Origin: Rhodoblastus acidophilus
Lineage (GTDB): Bacteria > Pseudomonadota > Alphaproteobacteria > Rhizobiales > Beijerinckiaceae
Assembly (NCBI RefSeq): GCF_025961575.1
Contig: NZ_JAOQNX010000009.1
Location: forward strand, 106,714 to 170,713
Reading direction: 5' to 3'
DNA: 64,000 nt
Part shown: in pieces, positions 17,677 to 27,117 of the stretch
How the letters are laid out: every line of letters begins with the position of its first letter
How positions within the stretch are numbered: the first letter of the stretch is position 1
Made by a program: the position numbers and the translations under genes
The notes under the pieces: model-generated
Databases searched by the model: none
What the model was told of the DNA's origin: nothing
What the model saw: the letters and a program-made list of their open reading frames with translations, nothing else

Positions 17677-19155
17677 TCACCGTGAGGTGCGCATCAGCCT
17701 CACATCGAGGTCGCGGACTTTTTTGCGCAAGGTGTTGCGGTTCAGGCCCAGAAGTTCCGCCGCCTTGATCTGGTTGCCGCGCGTCGCCGCGAGCGCGATC
17801 GAAATCAAGGGATATTCGACCTCGCGCAGGATGCGGTGGTAGAGGCCGGGGGGCGGCAGGTTGTCGCCATGGGCCTTGAACAGCTCGGTGAGGTGGCGCT
17901 CGACCGACATGGCGAGCGATTCATCCGAATGCGCCGGCTGCGCCGACAGCGAGGCCGAGCCGCTGGGCGGCGTCGGGCGCGGCGCGCCGCTGGCGGAATC
18001 GAGCCCCAGCTCCGACACCACGATCTGCTCGGAAATCACATCCTGCGGATAGAGCGCGGCGAGACGGCGGACCAGGTTTTCCAGCTCGCGGATGTTGCCC
18101 GGCCATTTGTAGCGCTTGAGGCGGTCGAGCGCGAGCGGCTCCAAAGATTTGAGCGGCAGGCCCTCGTTGGAGGCCTGGGTGAAGAAATGCCGGGCGAGAT
18201 CGCCGATGTCCTCGCTGCGCTCGCGCAAGGGCGGCAGGCGCAGCGGCACCACATTGAGGCGGAAGAACAAATCTTCGCGGAACAGGCCCTGCTGGATCAG
18301 AACGCGAAGGTCCTTGTTGGTGGCGGCGACGATGCGGACATTGGTCTTGATCGGCGTGCGGCCACCCACAGTGGTGTATTCGCCTTGCTGGAGCACGCGT
18401 AAAAGGCGGGTCTGCGCGTCCATCGGCATATCGCCGATTTCGTCCAAAAAGAGCGTGCCGCCTTCGGCCTGTTCGAACCGGCCGATCGAGCGGGAGTTCG
18501 CGCCGGTGAACGCGCCCTTTTCGTGGCCGAACAGCTCGGATTCGATGAGGTCGCGCGGGATGGCGGCGACGTTGATCGGCACGAACGGGCCCTTTTTACG
18601 CTTGCCGTAATCGTGCAGGGCGCGGGCCACCAGTTCCTTGCCGGTGCCGGATTCGCCGGTGATCATCACCGTGAGGTCGGACTGCATCAGTCGCGCCAGC
18701 GCGCGATAAATGTCCTGCATGGCGGGCGAACGGCCGACCAGCGGCATGGCGTCGAGATCGTCGGGTTCGGGCGCGCGCAATTTCGCCCGCGGCTCGCTCA
18801 TGGCGCGGCCGACAATGGCCAGCAGCTCCTTGAGATCGAAGGGTTTGGGCAGATATTCATAGGCGCCGCGCTCGGAGGCCTTTATTGCCGTCATAAAGGT
18901 GTTCTGGGCGCTCATGACGATGACCGGCAGGTCGGGCCGCGCCTTTTTCACCCGGGGCAGAAGTTCAAAGGCGTTCTCGTCGGGCATGACCACGTCGGTG
19001 ATCACCAGATCGCCCTCGCCGGCCTCAATCCAGCGCCACAGCGTGGTGGCCGCGCCGGTGGTGCGCACGTCATAGCCGGCGCGGGTCAGCGCCTGGCCGA
19101 CGACGGTGCGGATGGCGGCGTCATCATCGGCGACGAGAATATTGCCGGTCGGCAT
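17677..19155 (-). CDS. ntrC: Nitrogen regulation response regulator NtrC
   Basis: NtrC is the sigma-54 enhancer-binding activator of nitrogen-starvation genes. The 492-residue protein has a receiver domain with the phosphoacceptor in [11 protein letters not shown] (about residue 53), an AAA+ domain with [14 protein letters not shown] and the sigma-54 contact loop GAFTGAN, and a C-terminal Fis-type helix-turn-helix ([20 protein letters not shown]). A GGAGG site lies 8 bases before the start. It follows ntrB by 20 bases. ntrY-ntrX, often next in Rhizobiales, is not here. Confidence 0.97.
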   Translation of the reverse strand: MPTGNILVADDDAAIRTVVGQALTRAGYDVRTTGAATTLWRWIEAGEGDLVITDVVMPDENAFELLPRVKKARPDLPVIVMSAQNTFMTAIKASERGAYEYLPKPFDLKELLAIVGRAMSEPRAKLRAPEPDDLDAMPLVGRSPAMQDIYRALARLMQSDLTVMITGESGTGKELVARALHDYGKRKKGPFVPINVAAIPRDLIESELFGHEKGAFTGANSRSIGRFEQAEGGTLFLDEIGDMPMDAQTRLLRVLQQGEYTTVGGRTPIKTNVRIVAATNKDLRVLIQQGLFREDLFFRLNVVPLRLPPLRERSEDIGDLARHFFTQASNEGLPLKSLEPLALDRLKRYKWPGNIRELENLVRRLAALYPQDVISEQIVVSELGLDSASGAPRPTPPSGSASLSAQPAHSDESLAMSVERHLTELFKAHGDNLPPPGLYHRILREVEYPLISIALAATRGNQIKAAELLGLNRNTLRKKVRDLDVRLMRTSR

Positions 19156-19175
19156 TCAAAAACCTCCAGAAACCG

Positions 19176-20333
19176 TCAGATTTCGCGACGGGAATAGACG
19201 GGCATCAACATACGGAACACGGTCTTGCGCGGATGCGATTCGCATTCGATGACCCCGCCGTGATCGCCCACGATTTTCGCAACCAATGCAAGTCCGAGGC
19301 CAGACCCTGACGTTTTCGTGGTCACGAAGGGGTCGAACAGGTGCGGGACGAGGTCTTCCGGCACGCCGGGACCATTGTCGCGCACGCAGAATTCGAGCGG
19401 CAGGCTGACCGGCGAGGCTTTGCCCGGCGCGCGGATGCGCACGCCCGGACGATAGGCGGTGGTCAATTCGATCTCGCCTTGCAGGGCGTCGGGGCCGATC
19501 GCCTCGGCCGCGTTCTTCACCAGATTGAGGAACACCTGGATCAGCTGGTCGCGGTTGGCGAGCACCGGGGGCAGCGAGGGGTCGTAGGATTCGACGAAGC
19601 GGACATTCCGGGCGAAGCCGGCTTGCGCCACTTTGCGCACGTGCTCCAGCACTTCATGGATGTTGATGGCGCGGCGCTCGACGGGGCGGCCGTCGGAAAA
19701 AGCCTCCATGCGCTCGACCAGATGGACGATGCGGTCGGTCTCGTCGCAGATCAGCCGGCACAAAGCCCGGTCCTCGTCGCCGAGCGACGTCTCCAGCAAT
19801 TGCGCAGCGCCGCGAATGCCCGACAGCGGGTTCTTGATCTCATGGGCCATCATCGCGCCCATGGCGGAGAGCGAGCGCGCCGCGCCGCGATGGGTGAGCT
19901 GGCGGTCCATCTTGTCGGCGATGGTGCGCTCCTGCAGCATCACCACCACGCCATTGTCGAGCTGCGGCAGCGGCGCGATGTGAATGTCGACATAGCGCTC
20001 GACGCCGATGCGCGGCGTGCCCAGGTCGACGCGATATTCGTTGATCGGCGCGCGGCGGGCGCGCACCTGCTCGATGGCGCCGATCAGCGGCGAGCCGAAC
20101 GGCAGCAGGTCGTGGAAGCGGATTTTTCGCAGCGCATTGCGCGACATGGCGAAGAACAGCTCGGCCGACGGATTGGCGTCATGGATCATGCCGTCGCCGC
20201 CGACCGACAGCAGCGGATGCGGCAGCGCATTGAGCAGATGCGTCGCCATGCAGGCGTCCATCTCGCAATCCGCCTCATTAATGGGCAGAACGCCGAACGG
20301 CGCGCCAATTGTTTGGAGTTTCTTCGCCTTCAT
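19176..20333 (-). CDS. ntrB: Nitrogen regulation sensor kinase NtrB
   Basis: NtrB is the cytoplasmic histidine kinase/phosphatase partner of NtrC, controlled by PII proteins. The 385-residue protein has an N-terminal PAS domain (about residues 35-140), the phosphoacceptor His in [20 protein letters not shown], an N box ([13 protein letters not shown]) and a G box ([18 protein letters not shown]). It overlaps the dusB stop by four bases (ATGA), so it is translationally coupled to dusB. Confidence 0.96.
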   Translation of the reverse strand: MKAKKLQTIGAPFGVLPINEADCEMDACMATHLLNALPHPLLSVGGDGMIHDANPSAELFFAMSRNALRKIRFHDLLPFGSPLIGAIEQVRARRAPINEYRVDLGTPRIGVERYVDIHIAPLPQLDNGVVVMLQERTIADKMDRQLTHRGAARSLSAMGAMMAHEIKNPLSGIRGAAQLLETSLGDEDRALCRLICDETDRIVHLVERMEAFSDGRPVERRAINIHEVLEHVRKVAQAGFARNVRFVESYDPSLPPVLANRDQLIQVFLNLVKNAAEAIGPDALQGEIELTTAYRPGVRIRAPGKASPVSLPLEFCVRDNGPGVPEDLVPHLFDPFVTTKTSGSGLGLALVAKIVGDHGGVIECESHPRKTVFRMLMPVYSRREI

Positions 20334-21361
20334 GCGGCTTCCTTCCGGGGCGCGGCGTAGAGGTTGTGCAAAAAGCTTCGCACCTCGCGCGGGTCCTCGC
20401 TTTCGACCAGGCGGCGGCGCGCATGCGGATCGACGGCAAAGCCGTCGCGCGCCGCCTGATCGGCATAGGCGGCGAGATGCTTTCGACTATGCCGCAGGCC
20501 GTGGCTCTCGCCAAAATTTTGGAGCAGGGTTTCGAAATGTTCTGACGCGGCGGCGCGGCGCAGTTCGGCGGCGATTTTGGCCCGGGGCGCGCCGGCCAGT
20601 TCATGGGCGATGTCGCCGACCAGCCAGGGCTGGCCCAGCGCGGCGCGGCCGATCATCACCGCCTTGGCGCCGGACAGCGCCAACATTTTGCGCGCGTCGG
20701 CGGCATTGCGGCAGTCGCCATTGGCGACGACGGGAATTTTGACCGCCTCGACCGTGGCGCGGATCGCCGCCCAATCGGCCTCGCCCTTGTAAAACTGGTT
20801 GCGGGTGCGGCCGTGCACCGTGACCATCACCGCCCCCTCCCCTTCGGCGCGGCGCGCCAGTTCCGGGGCGTTGAGCGCGTCATGGTCCCAGCCGAGCCGC
20901 ATTTTTACGCTCACCGGAATTTTGGTGGCGCGCACGGTCGCCGCGATCAGCGCCTGGGCGAGATCGAGGTCGCGCATCAGCGCCGAGCCCGCCGCGCCGC
21001 CCGTGACCCTCCGCGCCGGACAGCCCATATTGATGTCGATCAGCTCGGCGCCCGCCTGCTCGGCGCGGCGCGCCGCCTCGGCCATTTGCGCGGGATCGCA
21101 GCCGGCGATCTGCACGGCGTGCGGCGTCACGCCGTCGCCCTGCAGGCGCAACAGCGATTCGCGCCGGTCCCGGCCGCGTTCGTCGCTCGCCACCATTTCG
21201 GAAAAGGCGAGAGCCGCGCCAAAGCGTCGCGCCAGCCGCCGCATGGCCAGATCGGTGATCCCGGCCATAGGCGCCAGCAGCGCGCGGCCCTGCAAAGCCA
21301 GCCCGCCCACATGCCAGGGATCGGCGAGATCGCTGCATGTTTGTTGAGCAAAAAGGTTCAT
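20330..21361 (-). CDS. dusB: tRNA-dihydrouridine synthase DusB (NifR3)
   Basis: This FMN enzyme reduces uridines in the tRNA D-loop. The 343-residue product has the family signatures [25 protein letters not shown] with the catalytic Cys (residue about 106), [18 protein letters not shown] and ANGDCRN. It is the first gene of the conserved nifR3-ntrB-ntrC operon. No good ribosome binding site is visible before ATG 21361. Confidence 0.96.
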   Translation of the reverse strand: MNLFAQQTCSDLADPWHVGGLALQGRALLAPMAGITDLAMRRLARRFGAALAFSEMVASDERGRDRRESLLRLQGDGVTPHAVQIAGCDPAQMAEAARRAEQAGAELIDINMGCPARRVTGGAAGSALMRDLDLAQALIAATVRATKIPVSVKMRLGWDHDALNAPELARRAEGEGAVMVTVHGRTRNQFYKGEADWAAIRATVEAVKIPVVANGDCRNAADARKMLALSGAKAVMIGRAALGQPWLVGDIAHELAGAPRAKIAAELRRAAASEHFETLLQNFGESHGLRHSRKHLAAYADQAARDGFAVDPHARRRLVESEDPREVRSFLHNLYAAPRKEAA

Positions 21362-21423
21362 GCATTCATTTTAGACAGATTCTTGGACGCTGCAAAGAAA
21401 AACGGCGGCCGCTTGACAAGCGT

Positions 21424-21558
21424 CGTCATGCCCGGCCTTGTGCCGGGCATCCACGCCGAGCCGCCACTTCAAGCGGCGTCCGAAAGATACGAGCATTCCC
21501 AAGCGTTAGGTCGCGCTTCATCACGGCGTGGATGGCCGGGACAAGCCCGGCCATGACG
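21424..21558. repeat. Inverted pair of REP-like palindromes
   Basis: One copy at 21424-21455 (cgtcatgcccggccttgtgc, then cgggcatccacg) and an oppositely oriented copy at 21527-21558 (cgtggatggccgggacaagc, then ccggccatgacg) are separated by 71 bases. The spacer begins gccgagccgccacttcaagc, itself a small hairpin similar to the start of the spacer at 31208. The pair fits a REPIN/MITE-like composite element. Confidence 0.85.
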
Positions 21559-21585
21559 CGCGTGGACATGACAAGCGGAGTTTGC

Positions 21586-22773
21586 ATGGCGGAGCGTTGC
21601 GTTTTTCTTGTTGTCGCGGCCGGGCGCGGATCGCGCGCCGGCGCCGGCGGGCCGAAGCAATATCGCGAACTTGGCGGCAAGCAGGTTTTGACCCGCACGC
21701 TGGAGGCGCTGCTGCGCGCCGCGCCGGATGCGCGCGCCCTGACCGTGATCCACGCCGACGACCGCGACCTCTATGACGCGGCGGTGGCGCCGCTTTCCAA
21801 AGATTTGCGGGAAAAACTGCTGCCGCCAACCATTGGCGGCGCCACCCGCCAGGAGAGCGTCTGCAACGGCTTGGACACGCTGGCGAACGTCTGCGCCGCC
21901 GACGATCTGGTCCTGATCCACGACGCGGCGCGCCCCTTCGTCAGCGCCGCTTTGATCGAGCGGGCGAAAGAGGCGGCGCGAAAAGGCGCGGGCATTCCCG
22001 GCCTCGCCGTCACCGACACGATCAAGCAGATCGCCGGGGACGCGCGCATCATCGCCACGCCGGAGCGCGCCACCTTGCGCGCCGTGCAGACGCCGCAGGC
22101 CTTTCGCTTCGGCCTGATCCACAAGGCCCATCTGGCCGCCAGGGCGGATGGCGCCGGCGACCTGACCGACGACGCCGCCGTGGCGGAATGGGCGGGCCAT
22201 TGCGTTTTCGTCTTCCCTGGAGAGGCGGAAAACGGCAAACTCACCACATTGGAGGATTTTGTGCGCGCCGAAGCCAAGCTTTTGAACGATCTGCCCGACA
22301 TTCGCACCGGCATGGGATTTGACGTCCATGCGCTCGGCGAGGGCGACCATGTCTGGCTCGGCGGCGTGAAAATTCCGCACAATCAGGCGCTGATCGGCCA
22401 TTCCGACGCCGACGTGCTGCTGCACGCCATCACCGACGCCGTGCTCGGCGCCATCGCCGACGGCGACATTGGCGCGCATTTCCCGCCCAGCGACGAAAAA
22501 TGGCGCGGCGCCTCCTCCGACCGTTTTCTTGCTCATGCCGTGGCGCTCGTGGCTGCGCGCGGCGGGCGCATCGCCCATATTGACGCCACGTTGATCTGCG
22601 AACGTCCGAAAGTCGGCCCGCATCGCGAAGCCATTCGCGCGCGCATCGCCGAAATCATGGACCTGCCGCTCGATCGGGTGGCGGTCAAGGCGACCACCTC
22701 GGAACAACTCGGGTTTACCGGAAGGCAGGAGGGCATCGCCGCGCAGGCGTTGGCGACGGTGCGCCTCCCCTAA
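21586..22773 (+). CDS. ispDF: Bifunctional IspD/IspF enzyme of the MEP isoprenoid pathway
   Basis: The 395-residue fusion joins IspD (CDP-ME synthesis; [18 protein letters not shown] at residues 8-25 and [10 protein letters not shown]) to IspF (MEcPP synthesis; [12 protein letters not shown] with zinc Asp and His, [11 protein letters not shown]). This fusion is characteristic of alphaproteobacteria and some epsilonproteobacteria. ATG 21586 is chosen for CGGAG at 21574-21578; ATG 21568 is also in frame. The stop codon lies inside a hairpin that covers the pncC ribosome binding site. Confidence 0.97.
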   Translation: MAERCVFLVVAAGRGSRAGAGGPKQYRELGGKQVLTRTLEALLRAAPDARALTVIHADDRDLYDAAVAPLSKDLREKLLPPTIGGATRQESVCNGLDTLANVCAADDLVLIHDAARPFVSAALIERAKEAARKGAGIPGLAVTDTIKQIAGDARIIATPERATLRAVQTPQAFRFGLIHKAHLAARADGAGDLTDDAAVAEWAGHCVFVFPGEAENGKLTTLEDFVRAEAKLLNDLPDIRTGMGFDVHALGEGDHVWLGGVKIPHNQALIGHSDADVLLHAITDAVLGAIADGDIGAHFPPSDEKWRGASSDRFLAHAVALVAARGGRIAHIDATLICERPKVGPHREAIRARIAEIMDLPLDRVAVKATTSEQLGFTGRQEGIAAQALATVRLP

Positions 22774-22784
22774 AAAAAGGGGAG
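22765..22784 (+). promoter_or_regulatory. Hairpin linking ispDF stop and pncC ribosome binding site
   Basis: CTCCCCT (22765-22771) pairs with AGGGGAG (22778-22784) around an A-rich loop. The TAA stop of ispDF (22771-22773) starts within the hairpin and the right arm overlaps the purine-rich binding site of pncC (ATG 22791). Ribosomes finishing ispDF would open it, which would couple the two genes. Confidence 0.5.
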
Positions 22785-22790
22785 AGGGGC

Positions 22791-23297
22791 ATGAAACGGC
22801 ATCTGGTCGAGCAAGCTGAAAAACTGCTTTCGGCGGCCCGCGAGCGCAAGCTCAAGCTCGCCACCGCGGAAAGCTGCACCGGCGGTCTGATCGCCGCCGC
22901 TCTCACCGAAATTCCCGGTTCCTCGAACGTGTTCGAGCGCGGCTTCGTCACCTACAGCAACGAGGCCAAGATCGACCTGCTCGGCGTCGCCAAGGAGTTG
23001 ATCGCCCGCCACGGCGCCGTCTCCGAGGCCGCGGTCGAGGCCATGGCGCTGGGCGCGCTGGAAAATTCCCGCGCCCATCTCGCCCTGGCGGTCTCCGGAA
23101 TCGCCGGGCCGGAGGGCGGCTCCGCCGACAAGCCGGTGGGCACGGTTTTTTTCGCGCTGGCCCGCGACGAGCGTCCGGTCAAGATCGTCCGCAAGAATTT
23201 TGACCCCGATCTCGACCGCAGCGAAATCCGCACCCAGGCCGCCGCCTTCGGGCTGGACATGCTGATGGAGGCCGTGGAGCCGCATATTTTGGCGTGA
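22791..23297 (+). CDS. pncC: Nicotinamide-nucleotide amidohydrolase PncC (CinA C-terminal domain)
   Basis: The 168-residue protein is the stand-alone CinA C-terminal domain, which deamidates NMN to NaMN for NAD recycling. The catalytic Ser lies in TAESCTGGLI (about residue 27), and FVTYSNEAKIDLLGV and SGIAGPEGGS are family-typical. It starts 17 bases after ispDF, an arrangement that recurs in Rhizobiales. Confidence 0.92.
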   Translation: MKRHLVEQAEKLLSAARERKLKLATAESCTGGLIAAALTEIPGSSNVFERGFVTYSNEAKIDLLGVAKELIARHGAVSEAAVEAMALGALENSRAHLALAVSGIAGPEGGSADKPVGTVFFALARDERPVKIVRKNFDPDLDRSEIRTQAAAFGLDMLMEAVEPHILA

Positions 23298-23375
23298 CGG
23301 CGGCGCGGCGGACCTCGAAGCGCCCGCAGGAAAATAGCCGCCGCAACCAAACCGGGCCTCTGGCGTTACGCGCCC

Positions 23376-24038
23376 ATGTCCGACCCATTACCCCATTATT
23401 TCAAACGCTGCTATTCGCCTGCGGAATTGGTCGCCGACGCCCTGGTGCATGGGATCGCCATTCTCGCAGGCTTCGTCGGCTTCGCCGTGCTGTTCTTTCG
23501 GCTGGGCGAAAAAGGCGATGCGGCGTCGGCCGCCGCCGTCGGCGTTTACGCGCTCGCCTTCTTCCTGCTGTTCGGCGTGTCCTGCGCCTATAATCTCAGT
23601 CCGCCCTGCCGCGCCAAATGGTTGTTGCGCCGCCTCGACCGCGCCGCAATTTTCCTGATGATATCGGGAACCTATACGGCGCTGCTGTCGCTCACCGCGC
23701 AGGATGTCCGCATCTGGCCGGCCGTCGCCTGGGTGTGGTTGGCGTCGATCGGCGGCGCCGGTTTCGCGCTGCTGGCGACTCCAGGCCGATTCGACCGGGC
23801 GATGCTGGCGCTCTATCTGACTTTGGGGTGGGGCGCGATGGCGGGGGCGCCGCGCCTCGCCGCCGGACTGCCGCCGGAGACGATGAGCCTGACGCTCGCC
23901 GGGGGCGTGCTTTATTCCGTTGGCGTGCCGTTTCACTTGTGGAATAGTCTGAAGTACCAGAACGCCATTTGGCACGGCTTCGTCACATTGGCCACCGCCT
24001 GCCAGTTCGCCGGCATCGCCAAGGCGGTGGGTCCCTGA
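23376..24038 (+). CDS. Hemolysin III family (PAQR-like) membrane protein, copy 1
   Basis: The 220-residue protein has seven predicted membrane segments and hemolysin III/YqfA family features: ELVADALVHGIAI at the start, SCAYN, LRRLDRAAIFLMISGTYTAL, and a C-terminal AIWHGFV with the conserved His. In the related PAQR receptors these His and Asp residues bind zinc in a hydrolase-like site. The name hemolysin is historical and does not imply a toxin. A paralogue follows directly. Confidence 0.9.
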   Translation: MSDPLPHYFKRCYSPAELVADALVHGIAILAGFVGFAVLFFRLGEKGDAASAAAVGVYALAFFLLFGVSCAYNLSPPCRAKWLLRRLDRAAIFLMISGTYTALLSLTAQDVRIWPAVAWVWLASIGGAGFALLATPGRFDRAMLALYLTLGWGAMAGAPRLAAGLPPETMSLTLAGGVLYSVGVPFHLWNSLKYQNAIWHGFVTLATACQFAGIAKAVGP

Positions 24039-24136
24039 CGCGGTTCCGGACTGGTCCCAGACTGGTCCCAGACTCTTGCCATCATCCCGCCGCACGCATT
24101 AGTTTAACTCTGAACGTTGCTGAACCGGAGCTGTTC

Positions 24137-24808
24137 ATGTCGCTGCCTGAAGATCATCCGCGTCTGAAGAAGCGCCTCTATGGCGTCGACGAACTGATCG
24201 CCGATGGCTTTGTTCACGCCATCGCCATTGTCGCCGGGCTGATCGCCTTCGGCGTGCTCATCAATCATGCGGTGGAGCGCGGCGCGGTGTCCGAGGCCTT
24301 CGCCTTCGGCGCCTATGCCGCCGGCTTCTTCCTGCTGTTCGGCTTTTCCTGCGCCTACAACATGACCCCGCCCTCCAACGTCAAATGGATCCTGCGGCGC
24401 TTCGACCACGCCTCGATCTATCTGATGATCGCCGGCACCTATACGGCGCTGCTGTCGCAATTGCCGTCAGGGGTTTTCGCCTGGTCGCTGGCCATTTTCG
24501 TCTGGGTGGTGGCGCTGGGCGGCGCGGCGGTCAAAGTGTTTTTGCCCGGGCGCTACGACAAGGCGTCGCTGGTGGTCTATCTGGCGCTAGGCTGGGTCGG
24601 CGTGGTCGCGGCCAAATCCCTGTTCGACAACCTGCCGATGGCGACGCTGGTGCTGACCCTGGTCGGCGGCCTGTTCTATTCGGTGGGCGTGCTGTTCTAC
24701 CGCTGGCACACGCTGAAATTCCAGAACGCCATCTGGCACGGTTTCGTCGCCGTGGCGGCCGGCTGCCAATATGCGGGAATCGCACAGGCCGTAGCGGCGG
24801 CGGGGTGA
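24137..24808 (+). CDS. Hemolysin III family (PAQR-like) membrane protein, copy 2
   Basis: The 223-residue paralogue of the preceding gene shares VDELIADGFVHAIAI, SCAYN, RRFDHASIYLMIAGTYTALL and NAIWHGFV. ATG 24137 follows an AT-richer spacer that contains a tandem duplication (gactggtccca twice, 24051-24072). The two copies differ clearly throughout, so the duplication is old. Seven membrane segments are visible. Confidence 0.9.
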   Translation: MSLPEDHPRLKKRLYGVDELIADGFVHAIAIVAGLIAFGVLINHAVERGAVSEAFAFGAYAAGFFLLFGFSCAYNMTPPSNVKWILRRFDHASIYLMIAGTYTALLSQLPSGVFAWSLAIFVWVVALGGAAVKVFLPGRYDKASLVVYLALGWVGVVAAKSLFDNLPMATLVLTLVGGLFYSVGVLFYRWHTLKFQNAIWHGFVAVAAGCQYAGIAQAVAAAG

Positions 24809-25007
24809 CCGCCGCACGGTTAATTCATGATTAAACCGGCGCCGAGATCACACATTGTTGATTGCGTTGCGTCAGCAAGGCGCCCCAGAAGAAGCGGAAT
24901 TCAACAATCGGGTAAGACTAGCTGAAGGTCTAGCCCGATGGATTGCGCTGCATCATTGACGCGCGCGCAAGCCAAGGGCAAGCTCGATTTGCCTTTCAGG
25001 ATCGCGC

Positions 25008-25802
25008 ATGAACACTCGACTGCGTTTCACTCTCATGGGGATTATCGCGGCTTTCGCCGCTTTTCCCGTCGTCGCGCCCGGCGAGACGCATGAGCGCCAG
25101 CTTCGCGTGACGCCCGAAGCCTCCTGCGCCGCCACTTTGCCGGCGCATGTCGCCGGCTTGCCGAAATTCTCCGAAGCCCTGCTGTCGGGTCGCGCCGTGC
25201 GCATCGTCGCCATCGGCTCCTCCTCGACGGAGGGCGTCGGCGCCTCCGCGCCCACCCGCAGCTATCCCGCCCAATTGCTGGCGCTGCTCAATCTGGCTCT
25301 GCCGGCGACCGAATTCGAGGTGGTCAATCTCGGCGTCGGCGGCGAAACGGCGTCCGCGACGGTCGAACGGCTGCGCCGGGACATCCCCAAGCAACATCCC
25401 GATCTGGTGATCTGGCAGGTCGGCACCAATGACGGCCTGAGGGACGTGCCGGTCGGCGACTATGAGCAGACCCTGCGCTCGGCGTTGGGTTTTCTCCGCC
25501 AGCGCGGCGACGATGTGATGCTGGTCGGCATGCAATGGACGCGCAAATTCGCCGCCAATCCCCACTATCTCGCCGTGCGCGACGCCACCAGCCAGGTCGC
25601 CGCCGAGACCGGCGTGACGCTGGTTTCGCGCTTCGACGCCATGCGCCGACTCGCCGAAGTCAGCGGCCGTGAAGAGCTGATCGGCCCCGACCAGCTGCAC
25701 ATGAACGATCGCGGCTATCGCTGCCTCGCCGAACAGGTGGCCGCGACCCTTTCGCACGCGATCGACTATACGGAAAAACCGTCGCTGAACGATCAGGGCT
25801 GA
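25008..25802 (+). CDS. Secreted SGNH/GDSL-family hydrolase
   Basis: The 264-residue protein has a signal peptide (about residues 1-26) and the four SGNH blocks: IGSSSTEG (nucleophile Ser), LGVGGETA (Gly), VGTNDG (Asn) and DQLHMNDRG (Asp and His). It is therefore a periplasmic esterase or lipase, perhaps acting on polysaccharide acetyl groups; the substrate is unknown. It overlaps the convergent DUF2478 gene by 10 bases. The 199-base gap upstream holds no gene. Confidence 0.88.
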   Translation: MNTRLRFTLMGIIAAFAAFPVVAPGETHERQLRVTPEASCAATLPAHVAGLPKFSEALLSGRAVRIVAIGSSSTEGVGASAPTRSYPAQLLALLNLALPATEFEVVNLGVGGETASATVERLRRDIPKQHPDLVIWQVGTNDGLRDVPVGDYEQTLRSALGFLRQRGDDVMLVGMQWTRKFAANPHYLAVRDATSQVAAETGVTLVSRFDAMRRLAEVSGREELIGPDQLHMNDRGYRCLAEQVAATLSHAIDYTEKPSLNDQG

Positions 25803-26284
25803 GGCAGGCTCTCCCGCCACGCCAGGACCGCCGCGGCGTCGCAGGGCAGTTCGCAGGCGAATTCGCCGGCATAGGCGCGCCAGTCGTCAGCGCGCTTGCG
25901 GGCGACGCCGATCAAAGTCGGCTGGCCCGCCAGCGCCGCCGCGCCGATCTCCGCGACAAACCCGCCGCCTTCCGCCTCGACGCGGCCAAACCGGCTGATC
26001 AACAACAGGTCGGGTTTTTGCGCCAGGCTTTGCGCCAGCAGACCGGCGACTTCGGCCAGCGCGCCGCTGTCCAGCCGGCAGCCGGTGGCGCAAGCGCCGA
26101 GATTCTGCATCAGATCGAAGGTCCGGCCGCTGTCGATATGCACGGCATAGATGGTTTCCGCGCAGGGCGTCTGGGTCACGCCGCCCACCCTTTGGCCGCG
26201 CGCCTCCAGCGCCGCGCGCACCTGGGCGAATAGCGCGTCGATCGGCTCGCCTTCGTCATAGATCACGGCGGCGAGGGACATCAT
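25793..26284 (-). CDS. DUF2478 protein, molybdenum-associated
   Basis: The 163-residue protein begins MMSLAAVIYDEGEPIDALF and contains GGVTQTP, MQNLG and LLISRFGRVEAEGGGF, which I recognise as DUF2478. Members are often found beside molybdate or molybdopterin genes and resemble small NTPases. It is coupled to the upstream mobA-tusA fusion by a four-base overlap (ATGA), which supports a role in molybdenum cofactor handling. The activity is not known. Confidence 0.75.
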   Translation of the reverse strand: MMSLAAVIYDEGEPIDALFAQVRAALEARGQRVGGVTQTPCAETIYAVHIDSGRTFDLMQNLGACATGCRLDSGALAEVAGLLAQSLAQKPDLLLISRFGRVEAEGGGFVAEIGAAALAGQPTLIGVARKRADDWRAYAGEFACELPCDAAAVLAWRESLPQP

Positions 26285-27108
26285 CGGACTTCTCGGCGGA
26301 TGAGGAAAACCGCGACCCCTTCGGCCCGGTTTTGCGCCTCCAGAACGTCGCCGGTTTCGCGCAGGAGATGCGGCACGTCGACAAAACTCATGGGATCGGT
26401 GCAGGACACTTCGACTCGCTCCCCGGGCGCCATGTCCGCCAGAAATTTTCGCGTCTTCAACACCGGCAACGGGCATTTGAGGCCGCGCAGGTCCAGAATT
26501 TTCGGCGCCAGCAGCGCTTCCGCCGCCGCGAGCTCCTCGGGCGTGTTGACGTTCATGAAGGGATCGCGCGGAATGGCCGGCCATTCCACGGTCGCGCAGT
26601 CGTAGCGGCGCTGGAATTGGCCGATGCCGCGAATGCCTTCCTCGACCAGCGCGCGCCGCAGGGTTTCGCGCAGGGACAGCGGCCAGAGCGCGACCACCGG
26701 ATGGACGCGCCCGCCCGACGCCGCGCAAGCCAAGCCGTCCCGGGTCTTGCCCGCGGCTTCCGTCAGGCGGTCCGCGAGATCGTCGGGCAAGAACGGCGTG
26801 TCGCAGGGCAGGCTCAGTACGGCGTTAAAACCGTTGGCATGGTCCAGCGCGGCCAAAATCCCCGCCAGCGGCCCGGCGTGGCCGGGAATCGCGTCGGCGA
26901 TGCAGGGCGCGTCGCCGAACGGCGCCGCGGCCTCAGGCGTGACGTCATGGAGGTTCACGACGACCTCGAGATTTTGCCGGCGCGCGCGATCGATCACATG
27001 GTCGATCAGCCGGCGTCCGCCGAGGGTGAGCAAGGGTTTTGGCGCGCCCCCCATCCGGCGGCCGAGGCCGCCGGCAAGAATGACGGCCAGTGTGGGGCGG
27101 GTTTGCAT
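26281..27108 (-). CDS. MobA-TusA fusion: molybdenum cofactor guanylyltransferase with sulfur-carrier domain
   Basis: Residues 1-195 are a MobA-type nucleotidyltransferase (LAVILAGGLGRRMGGAPKPL at 7-26, SLPCDTPFL about 99-107, NVNTPEELAAAE), which attaches GMP to molybdopterin. Residues 203-275 are a TusA/SirA domain (LDLRGLKCPLPVLKTRKFL) with the sulfur-carrying Cys in CPLP at 212-215. TusA domains relay persulfide sulfur, so the fusion could pair nucleotide attachment with sulfuration of the cofactor. It starts 9 bases after the amidase gene and overlaps the DUF2478 gene. Confidence 0.85.
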   Translation of the reverse strand: MQTRPTLAVILAGGLGRRMGGAPKPLLTLGGRRLIDHVIDRARRQNLEVVVNLHDVTPEAAAPFGDAPCIADAIPGHAGPLAGILAALDHANGFNAVLSLPCDTPFLPDDLADRLTEAAGKTRDGLACAASGGRVHPVVALWPLSLRETLRRALVEEGIRGIGQFQRRYDCATVEWPAIPRDPFMNVNTPEELAAAEALLAPKILDLRGLKCPLPVLKTRKFLADMAPGERVEVSCTDPMSFVDVPHLLRETGDVLEAQNRAEGVAVFLIRREVR

Positions 27109-27117
27109 GGCGGAATT

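Noticed and set aside
24809..25007. Possible small RNA or riboswitch upstream of the SGNH hydrolase
   Set aside because: A few weak inverted repeats are present, but nothing matches a known class.
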